DNA of 64,000 nt. It comes from GCA-2748575 sp965222725 (GTDB taxonomy: Bacteria; Pseudomonadota; Gammaproteobacteria; Pseudomonadales; Ketobacteraceae). Below, one piece after another: positions 1-9,076 of this stretch (position 1 is the first letter of the stretch; every line of letters begins with the position of its first letter). A model generated the notes under the pieces. That model was not told the origin of the DNA. It saw only the letters and a program-made list of their open reading frames with translations, and ran no database searches. The stretch lies in NCBI GenBank assembly GCA_965222725.1, contig OZ244969.1, forward strand, positions 6,305,634-6,369,633, given 5' to 3'. The position numbers and the translations under genes were made by a program.

Positions 1-110
1 GAGGTGGACAGAACCCCCGATGACAGATACACCACCGTTACCACCAGGATCGCCAGGGCGGCCAGCAGGAACAGCCAGATTGGAGGTAGGCGTTTGTGGG
101 TCTGGGACAT
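1..110 (-). CDS. Partial protein with N-terminal membrane anchor
   Basis: The reading frame begins at ATG 110 on the minus strand and runs off the left edge, so only about 36 residues are visible. They start MSQTHKRLPPIWLF, followed by one strongly hydrophobic stretch (about residues 11-30) after a positively charged start. This is the pattern of an inner-membrane anchor with the C-terminal part in the periplasm, or of an uncleaved signal. A GAAG Shine-Dalgarno lies 7-8 bases upstream; a second in-frame ATG at 116 is possible. The family cannot be recognised from this fragment. A Fur-type operator about 220 bp upstream might control it. Confidence 0.6.
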   Translation of the reverse strand, partial: MSQTHKRLPPIWLFLLAALAILVVTVVYLSSGVLST

Positions 111-218
111 GGGCATGCTTCAACTGGTGCGCGAAAAGGTTCTACGCCGGGTTAAAAGCGGCACATTATACAGATATCGGCAAGGGACAGATAACCATGG
201 GAACAAAACCAGAAATGA

Positions 219-257
219 GAAAAGAAAGGACCGGGAATAAGAAAAGAAAGGTCCGGT
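219..257. repeat. Two tandem copies of GAAAAGAAAGG(A/T)CCGG
   Basis: Copies start at 219 and 241, exactly 22 bp apart, and differ at one base inside the motif. They lie in the 400-bp region between the divergent genes at 110 and 509. That region has no convincing coding frame. The second copy also forms the left arm of an inverted repeat. Confidence 0.6.
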
Positions 258-321
258 GAGCATGAGCAACCGTAGAGAGGAGAGAGGGCGTAAGAAGGAG
301 TTACCGCATCACTCACCGGAC
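251..321. repeat. Inverted repeat GTCCGGTGAG / CTCACCGGAC
   Basis: The arms at 251-260 and 312-321 are perfect 10-bp reverse complements separated by 51 bp. No T-run follows on either strand, so this is not an intrinsic terminator. It may be a regulator-binding pair or an mRNA structure; the function is unknown. Confidence 0.5.
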
Positions 322-327
322 AATGCA

Positions 328-346
328 AATAATAACAATTATCATT
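328..346. promoter_or_regulatory. Candidate Fur box
   Basis: The 19 bases AATAATAACAATTATCATT match 14 of 19 positions of the classical Fur consensus GATAATGATAATCATTATC. The site lies between the divergent partial gene at 110 and the Rieske gene at 509, so either could be iron-regulated. The assignment is by consensus only. Confidence 0.45.
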
Positions 347-444
347 TACTATTCAACCCCTGTTTTCACTTTTTCTGATTTTTTTCTTCGATTGGCTACC
401 CAACCGGCATTTTCCACCTCGGAAACAGCAATCTATACATCCAG

Positions 445-473
445 TTTACTTTATGGAACGGGCCCGCTATTCT
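445..473 (+). promoter_or_regulatory. Probable sigma70 promoter of the Rieske/methyltransferase pair
   Basis: A -35 element TTTACT (445-450) and a -10 element TATTCT (468-473) are separated by 17 bp, 35 bp before the start at 509. Confidence 0.45.
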
Positions 474-508
474 GATTTGCTCGTTAAGACATCAACACAG
501 GAAGCAGT

Positions 509-844
509 ATGACGGTTCTATTTGATGTAAACGCCATCGCAGAAGGCAGCGCCAAAGGCCTTCAGATCAACAACCACCAGCTGGTGGCCGTGAAAAAAGA
601 TGGCAATATCTACGTTTACGTTAATTCCTGCCCCCATATCGGCATTACTCTGGAATTTCAGCCGGATCAGTTTCTGGATCTGGACAACCGCTTTATCCAG
701 TGCGCCAACCATGGCGCCCTGTTTGAAATAGACACCGGCGACTGCATTGCCGGCCCCTGCACCGGCCAGGCTCTGAAACCGGTGGTGGTGGAAGTCAGAG
801 ATAATCAGGTGGTTATCACCGGGGACATCCCCCCGCCTTTCTGA
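509..844 (+). CDS. Rieske [2Fe-2S] ferredoxin-like protein
   Basis: This small (111 aa) soluble Rieske-domain protein has the two cluster-binding boxes C41-P-H43 and C65-A-N-H68, the Cys-X-His / Cys-X2-His pattern that coordinates a 2Fe-2S cluster. It has no signal peptide or membrane anchor, so it is expected in the cytoplasm as an electron carrier or as a small subunit of an oxygenase-type system. The start ATG is preceded by AGGAAG at good distance. A methyltransferase follows 23 bp downstream, so the two are probably co-transcribed, but no known pathway is implied. Its redox partner is unknown. Confidence 0.9.
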   Translation: MTVLFDVNAIAEGSAKGLQINNHQLVAVKKDGNIYVYVNSCPHIGITLEFQPDQFLDLDNRFIQCANHGALFEIDTGDCIAGPCTGQALKPVVVEVRDNQVVITGDIPPPF

Positions 845-867
845 TCAACATGGAATAGAGAACAGCA

Positions 868-1704
868 ATGGATACATCCAGCATCAGTTTTACAGCTTTG
901 TACACCGGACAGGTATGGTATGAAAACGGTTTGTCGGCTCCTTTTTTCACCTCAAACAAGGGGCGTCTGATGTACCTGGGGCTGCAGCCGGCAGAAAAAC
1001 TGGCGGAATGGACCCTGGGCACCAACCTGCATCATTTGCTGCTGCAACGGCACCATATTATGGATTACCGCCTGCACCAGTTAATCGCCAAAGGTGCCAC
1101 ACAGGTGCTGGAAATTGCCTGCGGCATGTCACCCCGGGGCCATGACTTTACCCGCCGCTACCCGGAGCTGAATTATATTGAAGCCGACCTGCCGGACATG
1201 GCACGGCAAAAACAGAAACTGCTGGAAGAAGAGCAGGCTTTCGGCCCTAACCACAAGGTGATTGCCTGCAATATTCTGGAAAGCGGTGCACCCCAGGGAC
1301 TGGACCATATTCTGCAAAACGAACTGGATCCCACCCGGCCCACCATTGTGATTACCGAAGGACTGATCAACTACTTTTCCCGCGATGCCATTACGCCTTT
1401 CTGGAAAACCCTGGCGGAACAGGGCAAGCAGTTTCCCGGCCTCTGGTATCTGGCGGACTGTTATCCGTTGTCGCGCAAAAACCCGCTGTTTAAAGTCATC
1501 AACCCCATGATGAAAACCCTGGGCACGCTGACCCGGGCAGAAGTAAACCCCTTGTTTGAATCGGAGCAGGAATTGCAGCAGCATTTTCGCGACTGCGGCT
1601 TTGCGCAGATTGTGGTGCACAAGCCGGAAGAGTTTTACGATCGCCTCAGCATTCCCAACAGCCGCGGCAAAACCTTTACCCGCGTGCTGGAAGCCAAAGT
1701 CTGA
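868..1704 (+). CDS. Class I SAM methyltransferase, LCMT/PPM1-like family
   Basis: The protein is 278 aa and cytoplasmic. The SAM-binding motif I LEIACGMSPRG is at residues 81-91 and the acidic EADLP at 105-109, followed by a conserved ITEGLINYF segment. This arrangement is typical of the leucine carboxyl methyltransferase / polyketide O-methyltransferase-like superfamily (COG3315 type). The substrate is unknown. It sits 23 bp after the Rieske gene and converges on the exporter gene at 1731. There is no good Shine-Dalgarno, which suggests coupling to the upstream gene. Confidence 0.8.
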   Translation: MDTSSISFTALYTGQVWYENGLSAPFFTSNKGRLMYLGLQPAEKLAEWTLGTNLHHLLLQRHHIMDYRLHQLIAKGATQVLEIACGMSPRGHDFTRRYPELNYIEADLPDMARQKQKLLEEEQAFGPNHKVIACNILESGAPQGLDHILQNELDPTRPTIVITEGLINYFSRDAITPFWKTLAEQGKQFPGLWYLADCYPLSRKNPLFKVINPMMKTLGTLTRAEVNPLFESEQELQQHFRDCGFAQIVVHKPEEFYDRLSIPNSRGKTFTRVLEAKV

Positions 1705-1730
1705 GCAACAACGCCTGAGGAACAAGGCTG

Positions 1731-4118
1731 TTATGTTTGCTCACTCTCCTTTTCATTATGGCGGTGAGCAAACAACACCATCAGCGCCGGCGCCAGCAAA
1801 AAATCTGCCAGCAGTGCCAGCGCCACGGTCAACCCGGTATAAATACCAAAGTTCGTTAAATTGTTCATGGCAGAAAACACCATGATGACAAAACCGCTGC
1901 ACAAGACCAGGGTGGTTACCAGCATGGCCCGCCCTGCAGTGTGCAGCGTGTGAGTAATACTTTCTTCAATGGTATAGCCCCGGCTCAGATAGCGCCGGAA
2001 GTGATGCATAAAGTGCACGGTGTCATCCACACACAGACCAATGGCAATGGAACCGATCAGCATGGTGAACATGTCCAGCGGCACGCCCATCACCTGCATC
2101 AGCCCCATCACCATAATGATGGGCAACAGATTGGGAAACATGCTGAGCAGACCGTAACGCACGCTCTCCAGCAGCACTATCATGGTGAGCGTAATAATAA
2201 CAAAAGCGATTATGTAACTTTTTGCCGTGGAATGTATCACCGAGCGCAAAGTGCTACCCAGCAAAGGCACCAGCCCGGTAATGGTAACCTCGGCCTTATC
2301 CCCCACTGCTGCTGAAAATTCCTGCTCCAGATATTCCATAAAAGGCTCATAGAGCAGCGAATCAATCCAGGGAATGGTCAATGTCACTCTGGACATCTGA
2401 TACTGACGGTCCACCAGCCGGTACAAGTCATCGGCACCACTGATTTCCAGCAAAAACAGTTCCTGGGCAATCAGTTCCCGGTTATCGGGAACCCGGTAAT
2501 AGGTTTCATCGTTGGCATGCAGCGCACGGTTGGTTTCCTTTAACAGATCCGTAATAGAAAGCACCTTGGCCACTTTAAAATGTTCGTTTTCATAATGAGC
2601 CAGTTCATTGCAAAGCCTGTCGATGGCCTGCAGCAATTCCGGATCATAAACGCCGGTTTCCTCCCCGGTATCCACCAGCACTTCCACCGATATGCTGCCA
2701 CCCAGTTTACGGTCGATCACTTTCACTGAATCGGTAATGGCCAGATCATCGGGCAGCCATACCAGCGGGTTATGGGAAAAGTGGAGTTGCGAGGCGCTCC
2801 ACAGGGAAAGCAGCAAAATCACAACAGAAAAAGACACAACCGTTTTCGGGAAGCGACAGGACACTTTAATAGCTGCATCAATCAGCCAGTCAATAAACAC
2901 GGCTTTCCTGGCCGGCTTTTTCTTTTCGGTATCCCCGTGGGGCTTGAGCGGTGTTAACGCCAGCAGCGCGGGCAACACCAGCACGGTGAACACAAACGCC
3001 AGCATCACACCCACGGCGGTAAAAATTCCCATATTGGCCACTGGCAGAATATTAGCCGTGGAAAAGGAACCCAAACCGATCGCCGTAGTAAGACTGGTAA
3101 GAAACATGGCCAGCCCCGCATGCCCCAAGCCATAGGACATGGCGGCCTGCTTGTCTCCATGGGCATCAAAATGGCGGTAAAACAGCGTCAGAAAGTGAAT
3201 GGAATCACCAACGCCCACCGCCAGCAGAAACGAAGGCACGATGGCCGTGGGCAATTGAATGGGCTGACCAAAAGCCGCCATCAGGCTGATGGTAGAGACC
3301 ACTGCCAGCATCACGGTCAGCAGCGGTAACACCACGGCGCTCACGCGGCGAAACAACAGGAACAACACCAACCCGATAATGGCCACCACCAGTTTTACAA
3401 ACAACTGCATGTCATTCAGCATGGAGCGTTTCAGCAGGTCCACAATGGTGGGGGAGCCGGCCAGGTGAATAGTGAGCCCCCGTTTCTGGTGCGCATCAAT
3501 CACCGCATGCACATGATCCAGCACTTCGGAAATCTGCTTGTCGACCGCACTGCGGCGATCCCCTTCCGTGGGATGCTCCTCGGTATGCAGGTAACGCAGC
3601 CGGATCACGATGGTCGCCATGGACAAATCCGGCGATACAAAAAATCCCTTGTAAAGCGGGTGTGTTTCAATCAGCGCTTTCAGTTCCGCCAGTTCAGCAT
3701 CGGTTTCCGGCCAGTCCTCGAACAGATCCTCCACCACCAGCTCATCATCCACTCCGTATACGTGCCGTGCAGTGAGAATGGATTCCACCGAATCAGTGTG
3801 GGGAACCTCCTTGTCCAGTTGCTGGTAAAGGGCGTCAAACTTTTTAAAAAATGCCTGGCTGAACTCAGGCATATCCACCCCCACCACCAGTAATTCATCG
3901 CGGCCGAAAAAATCCCTGAATTCGTTGTATTCAATGATGGACGGATGGTTCGGGCTGAGGAAGCCTTCGGTGGAGGTGTCAAAATAGACTTTGGTCAGCT
4001 GGGTGGCAACGGCGCCCACCACCGCAAATACCGCCAGCAGATACCAGACAGGATGCCGGTATATGGAAGCTGCCAGGGATTCAAATCCTGCTTCAATCCG
4101 GTCTTTCCATGCACTCAT
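1731..4118 (-). CDS. RND superfamily (MMPL-type) exporter
   Basis: This 795-aa inner-membrane protein is built as two similar halves. Each half has one N-terminal transmembrane helix, a large periplasmic loop and a five-helix bundle. Hydrophobic segments begin at about residue 23, again around 235-390, and again in the second half. Characteristic acidic positions appear in GVGDSIHF (first half) and CVDDTVHF (second half), in the place where RND proteins carry proton-relay residues. The family moves lipids, sterols, hopanoids or other hydrophobic compounds and usually works without a classical membrane-fusion protein. No LolA-like partner is adjacent, unlike the related exporter at 21977. The substrate is unknown. 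Confidence 0.85.
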   Translation of the reverse strand: MSAWKDRIEAGFESLAASIYRHPVWYLLAVFAVVGAVATQLTKVYFDTSTEGFLSPNHPSIIEYNEFRDFFGRDELLVVGVDMPEFSQAFFKKFDALYQQLDKEVPHTDSVESILTARHVYGVDDELVVEDLFEDWPETDAELAELKALIETHPLYKGFFVSPDLSMATIVIRLRYLHTEEHPTEGDRRSAVDKQISEVLDHVHAVIDAHQKRGLTIHLAGSPTIVDLLKRSMLNDMQLFVKLVVAIIGLVLFLLFRRVSAVVLPLLTVMLAVVSTISLMAAFGQPIQLPTAIVPSFLLAVGVGDSIHFLTLFYRHFDAHGDKQAAMSYGLGHAGLAMFLTSLTTAIGLGSFSTANILPVANMGIFTAVGVMLAFVFTVLVLPALLALTPLKPHGDTEKKKPARKAVFIDWLIDAAIKVSCRFPKTVVSFSVVILLLSLWSASQLHFSHNPLVWLPDDLAITDSVKVIDRKLGGSISVEVLVDTGEETGVYDPELLQAIDRLCNELAHYENEHFKVAKVLSITDLLKETNRALHANDETYYRVPDNRELIAQELFLLEISGADDLYRLVDRQYQMSRVTLTIPWIDSLLYEPFMEYLEQEFSAAVGDKAEVTITGLVPLLGSTLRSVIHSTAKSYIIAFVIITLTMIVLLESVRYGLLSMFPNLLPIIMVMGLMQVMGVPLDMFTMLIGSIAIGLCVDDTVHFMHHFRRYLSRGYTIEESITHTLHTAGRAMLVTTLVLCSGFVIMVFSAMNNLTNFGIYTGLTVALALLADFLLAPALMVLFAHRHNEKESEQT

Positions 4119-4268
4119 GCGTTAGCGCTCACGTTAAAACACCCCCAAAGTCAGCCCGCTCAGGATCATCCCTGCGATTGAAAATAAGACTCAACAGACA
4201 CAGAAGAATAAACTGATAAATAAAAGGTACAACAGATCTGCGGGTTTCGCGAAATGTCGGCCCCTCGA

Positions 4269-4298
4269 TAGACCCTCTATCCTGGATCACGTTATAAT
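4269..4298 (+). promoter_or_regulatory. Probable sigma70 promoter of proA
   Basis: A perfect -10 TATAAT (4293-4298) is paired with TAGACC (4269-4274, 4 of 6 to consensus) at 18 bp spacing. It lies 60 bp upstream of the proA start, in the 240-bp gap between divergent genes. Confidence 0.6.
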
Positions 4299-4358
4299 CC
4301 GCCCCTTGTGCAAATCCACGAATGTTCAGTTTCACCAATCATGAGGTAGTTTCACTCC

Positions 4359-5615
4359 ATGGATGTCAAAGCTTACATGGCAGAAGTAGGCCGGAAAGCT
4401 CGGGAAGCCTCCCACCAGATGGGCAAGGCCAGCGCTGGCGCGAAAAACACCGCCCTGCTGGCCATGGCTGAAGCCATCGAGGCCAGCCGGGAAACCCTGA
4501 TCGCAGAAAACCGGAAAGATCTGGAAAACGGCCGGGCCAATGGCCTGGACGCCGCCCTGCTGGATCGCCTGGAACTGACACAAGCTCGTATCGACACCAT
4601 GATCGAAGGGCTGCAGCAGGTGGCTGCCCTGCCCGATCCCGTGGGCGAAATTACCGATCTTAACTACCGCCCCAGCGGCATTCAGGTGGGCAAGATGCGG
4701 GTCCCCATTGGTGTGATCGGCATTATTTACGAATCCCGCCCCAATGTGACCGTAGAAGCCGCCAGCCTGTGCCTTAAATCCGGCAACGCCACTGTATTGC
4801 GCGGCGGCTCCGAAGCCATCCATTCCAATCAGGCCATTGCAAAATGCATTAACACCGGGCTGAGCAAGGCCGGCCTGCCGGAAAGCGCCGTGCAGGTGAT
4901 AGAAACCACCGACCGTGCCGCCGTGGGCGAACTCATTACCATGCCGGAATACGTGGATGTGATTGTACCGCGAGGCGGCAAGGGCCTGATCGAGCGCATC
5001 AGCAACGATGCCAAAGTCCCGGTGATCAAACACCTGGACGGCATCTGTCATGTGTATATCGACGGCGAGGCGGACCTGGAAAAAGCCGTGAACATTGCGG
5101 TGAACGCCAAAACCCAGCGCTACGGCACCTGCAATACCATGGAAACCCTGCTGATTGCCGAAAGCATCGCCGATCAGTTACTGCCCCTGCTGGCAGAACA
5201 GTATCAGGCCAAAGGGGTGGAACTGCGTGGCTGTGAAAAAACCTGCGCCAGATTGGCATCCGCTGTGGCCGCCACCGAAGAAGACTGGGGCACCGAATAC
5301 CTGGCACCCATTCTTTCCATCCGGATTGTGAGCGGTATCGACGAAGCCATCGCCCATATCACCCGCTACAGTTCGGCCCATACCGAATCCATTATCACTG
5401 AAAACTACACCCTGGCCCGCCGCTTTCTGCGGGAGGTGGATTCCAGCTCGGTGATGGTAAACGCCTCCACCCGGTTTGCCGACGGTTTTGAATATGGCCT
5501 GGGGGCCGAGATCGGTATTTCCACAGACAAATTGCATGCCCGCGGCCCGGTGGGCCTTGAGGGACTGACCACCCAGAAATTTATTGTGCTCGGCGATGGC
5601 CAGATCCGCAGCTGA
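4359..5615 (+). CDS. proA: Gamma-glutamyl phosphate reductase
   Basis: ProA reduces gamma-glutamyl phosphate to glutamate semialdehyde with NADPH, the second step of proline synthesis. The protein is 418 aa, almost identical in length to E. coli ProA (417). The catalytic cysteine is C258 in QRYGTCNTME, and the ESRPNVT segment near residue 125 is typical of the family. The start ATG follows a GAGGTAG sequence. It overlaps the start of nadD, so it heads the nadD-rsfS-rlmH run. proB is not in the window. Confidence 0.97.
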   Translation: MDVKAYMAEVGRKAREASHQMGKASAGAKNTALLAMAEAIEASRETLIAENRKDLENGRANGLDAALLDRLELTQARIDTMIEGLQQVAALPDPVGEITDLNYRPSGIQVGKMRVPIGVIGIIYESRPNVTVEAASLCLKSGNATVLRGGSEAIHSNQAIAKCINTGLSKAGLPESAVQVIETTDRAAVGELITMPEYVDVIVPRGGKGLIERISNDAKVPVIKHLDGICHVYIDGEADLEKAVNIAVNAKTQRYGTCNTMETLLIAESIADQLLPLLAEQYQAKGVELRGCEKTCARLASAVAATEEDWGTEYLAPILSIRIVSGIDEAIAHITRYSSAHTESIITENYTLARRFLREVDSSSVMVNASTRFADGFEYGLGAEIGISTDKLHARGPVGLEGLTTQKFIVLGDGQIRS

Positions 5616-6300
5616 TCCTGCCGCGGCAGATCTCGCCAAAGGTGTCGGCATTCTGGGCGGCACCTTTGATCCCATCCACATAGGCCATCTCCGGCTGGGT
5701 TGGGAAGCCCGTACCCAGCTGAATCTGCAGGAAGTCCGTTTTATTCCCTGTCATATTCCCCCACACCGGGACACACCCAGCAGCGAAAGCCAGGACCGCC
5801 TGGCCATGACCCGGCTGGCCTGTGAAGCGGTACCGGGCTTTACCGTGGATGACTGGGAAATCAATCGCAACGAGCCTTCCTATTCCGTGGAAACCCTGAG
5901 CCATATCCGTGGCCAGATCGGAGAGGACACCCCCCTGGTGTTTATTATGGGGATGGATGCCTTCCGCCAGTTTTCTCACTGGCATGAGTGGCACCAGATG
6001 CTGAACCTGGCGCATCTGTGGGTGGCCCACCGGCCCCGCAGCTCCACGCCGGGCAAAGAATCAGAAGAATTCGAATTGCTGCAGGCACTGCACGTGGAAT
6101 CACCGAAAGACCTGCTCAAGGAACCGGCCGGCTCCATCCATGTGTACAACACCACGGCGCTGGATATTTCGGCCACACAGCTGCGCCGGGACATAGAGCG
6201 GGGGCAGGATCCCCGTTTTCTGGTGCCGGACAGCGTCTGGCACTATATTCGTGAGCACGGGCTTTACAATGTAGAGCAATCCGGTGATTCACCGGATTGA
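5596..6300 (+). CDS. nadD: Nicotinate-nucleotide adenylyltransferase
   Basis: NadD converts nicotinate mononucleotide and ATP to deamido-NAD in NAD synthesis. The nucleotidyltransferase signature GGTFDPIHIGHL near the N terminus holds the HxGH motif, and the C-terminal TALDISATQLRRDI segment corresponds to the family's ISST-x-R region. I chose ATG 5596, overlapping the proA end by 20 bp and giving 234 aa; a TTG at 5584 is the longer alternative. The first 20 residues are Ala-rich and not conserved, so an even later start is conceivable. rsfS and rlmH follow, as in many gammaproteobacteria. Confidence 0.95.
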   Translation: MARSAADPAAADLAKGVGILGGTFDPIHIGHLRLGWEARTQLNLQEVRFIPCHIPPHRDTPSSESQDRLAMTRLACEAVPGFTVDDWEINRNEPSYSVETLSHIRGQIGEDTPLVFIMGMDAFRQFSHWHEWHQMLNLAHLWVAHRPRSSTPGKESEEFELLQALHVESPKDLLKEPAGSIHVYNTTALDISATQLRRDIERGQDPRFLVPDSVWHYIREHGLYNVEQSGDSPD

Positions 6301-6363
6301 CACTGACAGCAACAACACCGACATCAAACATCCAATTTAAAGCGGAGAAACAACAGATCTGTC

Positions 6364-6714
6364 ATGGCGCTAACACCTGAAGATATTAAAAACCTGGCCA
6401 TTAATGCGCTGGAAGAAATGAAAGCCAAGGACGTGGTTTGCCTGGACGTGAAACCCCTTACCAGTATGGCGGACTATATGATCGTATGCTCCGGCACCTC
6501 CAACCGCCATGTAAAATCCATTGCCAACCAGGTGGTGGAAGACAGCAAGAAAGCCGGCCATATGCCCGGCGGCGTCGAAGGCGAAAGCGGTTCCGAATGG
6601 GTACTGGTGGACCTGACCGACGTTATCGTTCATATCATGCTGCCCGATACCCGTAAATTCTACGATCTGGAAAAACTGTGGAGCATGTCTCCCGGTGCCA
6701 GTGACGAGGCCTGA
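6364..6714 (+). CDS. rsfS: Ribosomal silencing factor RsfS
   Basis: RsfS (YbeB/Iojap family, 116 aa) binds ribosomal protein uL14 on the 50S subunit and blocks subunit joining when nutrients are scarce. The conserved blocks ADYMIVCSGTSNRHVKSIA, GVEGE, and W-V-LVDLTDVIVHIM are all present. It lies 63 bp after nadD and 8 bp before rlmH, in the usual ribosome/NAD order. Length and motifs are standard. Confidence 0.95.
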   Translation: MALTPEDIKNLAINALEEMKAKDVVCLDVKPLTSMADYMIVCSGTSNRHVKSIANQVVEDSKKAGHMPGGVEGESGSEWVLVDLTDVIVHIMLPDTRKFYDLEKLWSMSPGASDEA

Positions 6715-6722
6715 TCCTGTCA

Positions 6723-7190
6723 ATGCGCGTTCGCCTGATCACTGTGGGCACCAAAATGCCCGACTGGGTTACCACCGGTTTTAACGAATACCAGAAACGC
6801 CTGAATCAGGATGTGCAGCTGGAACTGGTGGAAATCCCAGCCGGCAAACGGGGAAAAAACGCCGATGTTAACCGCATAGTGGCAAAAGAAGGCGAACAGA
6901 TTCTCAACCTGCTGAACCCCCAGGAACATATCATTGCCCTGGATGTCAAAGGCAAGCGTTTCACCACGGAAAAGCTGTCGGCACGCCTCAACGAACTGAT
7001 GCACAACGGCCAGTCCGTTGCCCTGCTGGTGGGCGGTCCCGAGGGCCTGGCAGCGGAATGCCGCAACCGGGCCAGTGAAAAGTGGTCTTTGTCAGACCTT
7101 ACCCTGCCCCACCCTCTGGTTAGAATTGTGATCGCCGAACAACTGTATCGCGCCTGGTCACTCCTGAAAGGTCACCCTTACCACCGCTGA
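6723..7190 (+). CDS. rlmH: 23S rRNA pseudouridine-1915 N3-methyltransferase
   Basis: RlmH is a SPOUT-class methyltransferase that modifies pseudouridine 1915 in helix 69 of 23S rRNA. The protein is 155 aa, the normal length. The trefoil-knot SAM site is visible as ALLVGGPEG, followed by LSDLTLPHPLVR and the conserved C-terminal tail HPYHR that is needed for catalysis. It is separated from rsfS by 8 bp and from mrdA by 2 bp, so the run continues into cell-wall genes. Confidence 0.96.
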   Translation: MRVRLITVGTKMPDWVTTGFNEYQKRLNQDVQLELVEIPAGKRGKNADVNRIVAKEGEQILNLLNPQEHIIALDVKGKRFTTEKLSARLNELMHNGQSVALLVGGPEGLAAECRNRASEKWSLSDLTLPHPLVRIVIAEQLYRAWSLLKGHPYHR

Positions 7191-7192
7191 CT

Positions 7193-9076
7193 ATGGCAAA
7201 ACCCGCAACCTTAAAAGATCACCTTCGCGAAGGCCGCGTTTTCAACAAGCGGGCGCTGCTGGCCTTTGCCATGGTCATGCTGATGAGCTTTGTGCTGGTG
7301 GGTCGCATGCTGTACCTGCAGGTGGTGCAGTACGACACCTATGTTACCCAGTCCGATCAGAACCGCGTCAGTGTGGAACCGATTGCGCCGACACGGGGCC
7401 TGATTTTCGATCGTAACGGCAACCTGCTGGCAGACAATCAGCCCACCTATTCCGTCAGTATTCTCAAGGAACGGACACCGGATATTGATGAAGCCATCGA
7501 AAAGATCTCCCGCATTATTCCCATCAGCGACACCGATCCCGAGCGCTTTCACAAACGCCTGAGCCAGCGACGCCGGCCATTTACACCGGTGGCCCTGCGC
7601 TACCGGCTCAGCGAAGAGGAAATCGCCAAAATCGCGGTTCATCAGCATGAACTGCCCGGCGTGGAAATCGAAGCCAACCTGGTACGCAGTTACCCCTATG
7701 CCGACCTGCTGGCCCACACCATCGGCTATGTGGGCCGCATAAATGAACAGGAGCTGCAGTCAGTGGATGCCACCAACTACAGCGCCACCGAGCATATCGG
7801 TAAAACCGCCGTAGAACGTTATTACGAAGATGCGCTGCACGGTATTGTGGGTTATCAGACCATCGAAACCGACGCCCGCGGTCGCATCACCCGGGTACTG
7901 GAACGCACCGATCCCACCCCCGGACACAACCTGCATCTGTACCTGGATCTGGAAACCCAGCGTGCCGCCATCAAGGCTCTGGACGACCGGCGCGGTGCGG
8001 TGGTGGCCATTGACCCGGAAACCGGCGGAGTGCTGGCCTTTGCCAGCATGCCCGCGTTTGACCCCAATCTGTTTGTTACCGGTATCGACTTTAAAACCTT
8101 TAACGAGCTGAACACCTCCCGCGCCCGCCCGCTTTTCAACCGCGCCATTCAGGGCCAGTATCCTCCGGGTTCCACCATAAAGCCTATTGTCGGACTGGGG
8201 GGTATAGACGGCGACTTCACGACCTGGGATTACACCATTTACGATCCGGGCTGGTACAAACTGGAAAACGATACCCGCTTTTACCGGGACTGGAAAAAAT
8301 ACGGCCACGGCATGGTGGATCTGGAAAAGGCCATCATGCGCTCCTGTGATACCTACTTTTACGAGCTGGCCCACAATATGGGTATCGATGCCATTCACGA
8401 CTTTATGAAGCCTTTCGGTTTTGGCGAAAAAACCGGACTGGATATTGTCAGCGAACGTTCCGGTCTGCTGCCGTCCCGCTTCTGGAAAAAGGCCATGAAA
8501 AACCAGCCCTGGTACCCCGGGGAAACCCTGATCACCGGAATCGGCCAGGGCTACATGCTGACCACCCCCCTGCAACTGGCCATGGCCACCGCCACCCTGG
8601 CCACCCGGGGCCGGGTGGTGCACCCCAAAATGGTCCAGTACATCGACAAGGGTGGCCTGAAGGTGCCCGATAACCTGGATGAAAAACCGGAAACCATTAC
8701 CATTAAAGATCCGCAAAACTGGGAACGGGTCATCGAAGCCATGCGCAAGGTGGTACACCACCCCCGGGGTACAGCCACCCTGCTGGCCAAGGATCTGGAA
8801 GGCTACGATATTGCCGGCAAAACCGGTACCGCCCAGGTGCTGGGCATCGCCCAGGACGAAGAATACGATGAAGAAAAAATTTCCAAATGGCATCGCGACC
8901 ACGCCCTGTTCGTGGGCTTTGCTCCGGTACAGAATCCCCGGATCGCAGTCGCCGCCATTGTCGAGAACGGTGGCAGCGGCGGCTCCACTGCAGGCCCTGT
9001 GGTGCGTGCGGTGATGGACGCCTATCTGAACCCCTTGCGCAATCAGCCCGACCCTGAAACGGAGCCGCAGCCATGA
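7193..9076 (+). CDS. mrdA: Penicillin-binding protein 2 (elongasome transpeptidase)
   Basis: PBP2 cross-links peptidoglycan during lateral cell-wall growth with RodA. The 627-aa protein has one N-terminal membrane helix (about residues 21-45), a dimerisation domain with PTRGLIFDRNG (67-76), and a C-terminal transpeptidase domain. The active-site motifs are S327-T-I-K330, S384-C-D386 (the SxN-equivalent box) and K543-T-G-T546. The first four bases of rodA overlap its end. Start ATG is 2 bp after the rlmH stop, indicating translational coupling. Confidence 0.97.
   Translation: MAKPATLKDHLREGRVFNKRALLAFAMVMLMSFVLVGRMLYLQVVQYDTYVTQSDQNRVSVEPIAPTRGLIFDRNGNLLADNQPTYSVSILKERTPDIDEAIEKISRIIPISDTDPERFHKRLSQRRRPFTPVALRYRLSEEEIAKIAVHQHELPGVEIEANLVRSYPYADLLAHTIGYVGRINEQELQSVDATNYSATEHIGKTAVERYYEDALHGIVGYQTIETDARGRITRVLERTDPTPGHNLHLYLDLETQRAAIKALDDRRGAVVAIDPETGGVLAFASMPAFDPNLFVTGIDFKTFNELNTSRARPLFNRAIQGQYPPGSTIKPIVGLGGIDGDFTTWDYTIYDPGWYKLENDTRFYRDWKKYGHGMVDLEKAIMRSCDTYFYELAHNMGIDAIHDFMKPFGFGEKTGLDIVSERSGLLPSRFWKKAMKNQPWYPGETLITGIGQGYMLTTPLQLAMATATLATRGRVVHPKMVQYIDKGGLKVPDNLDEKPETITIKDPQNWERVIEAMRKVVHHPRGTATLLAKDLEGYDIAGKTGTAQVLGIAQDEEYDEEKISKWHRDHALFVGFAPVQNPRIAVAAIVENGGSGGSTAGPVVRAVMDAYLNPLRNQPDPETEPQP

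Noticed and set aside
7760..8902. 380-codon minus-strand frame inside mrdA
   Set aside because: It is antisense to an intact PBP2 gene, and its translation is Gly/His/Gln-rich as expected of a shadow.
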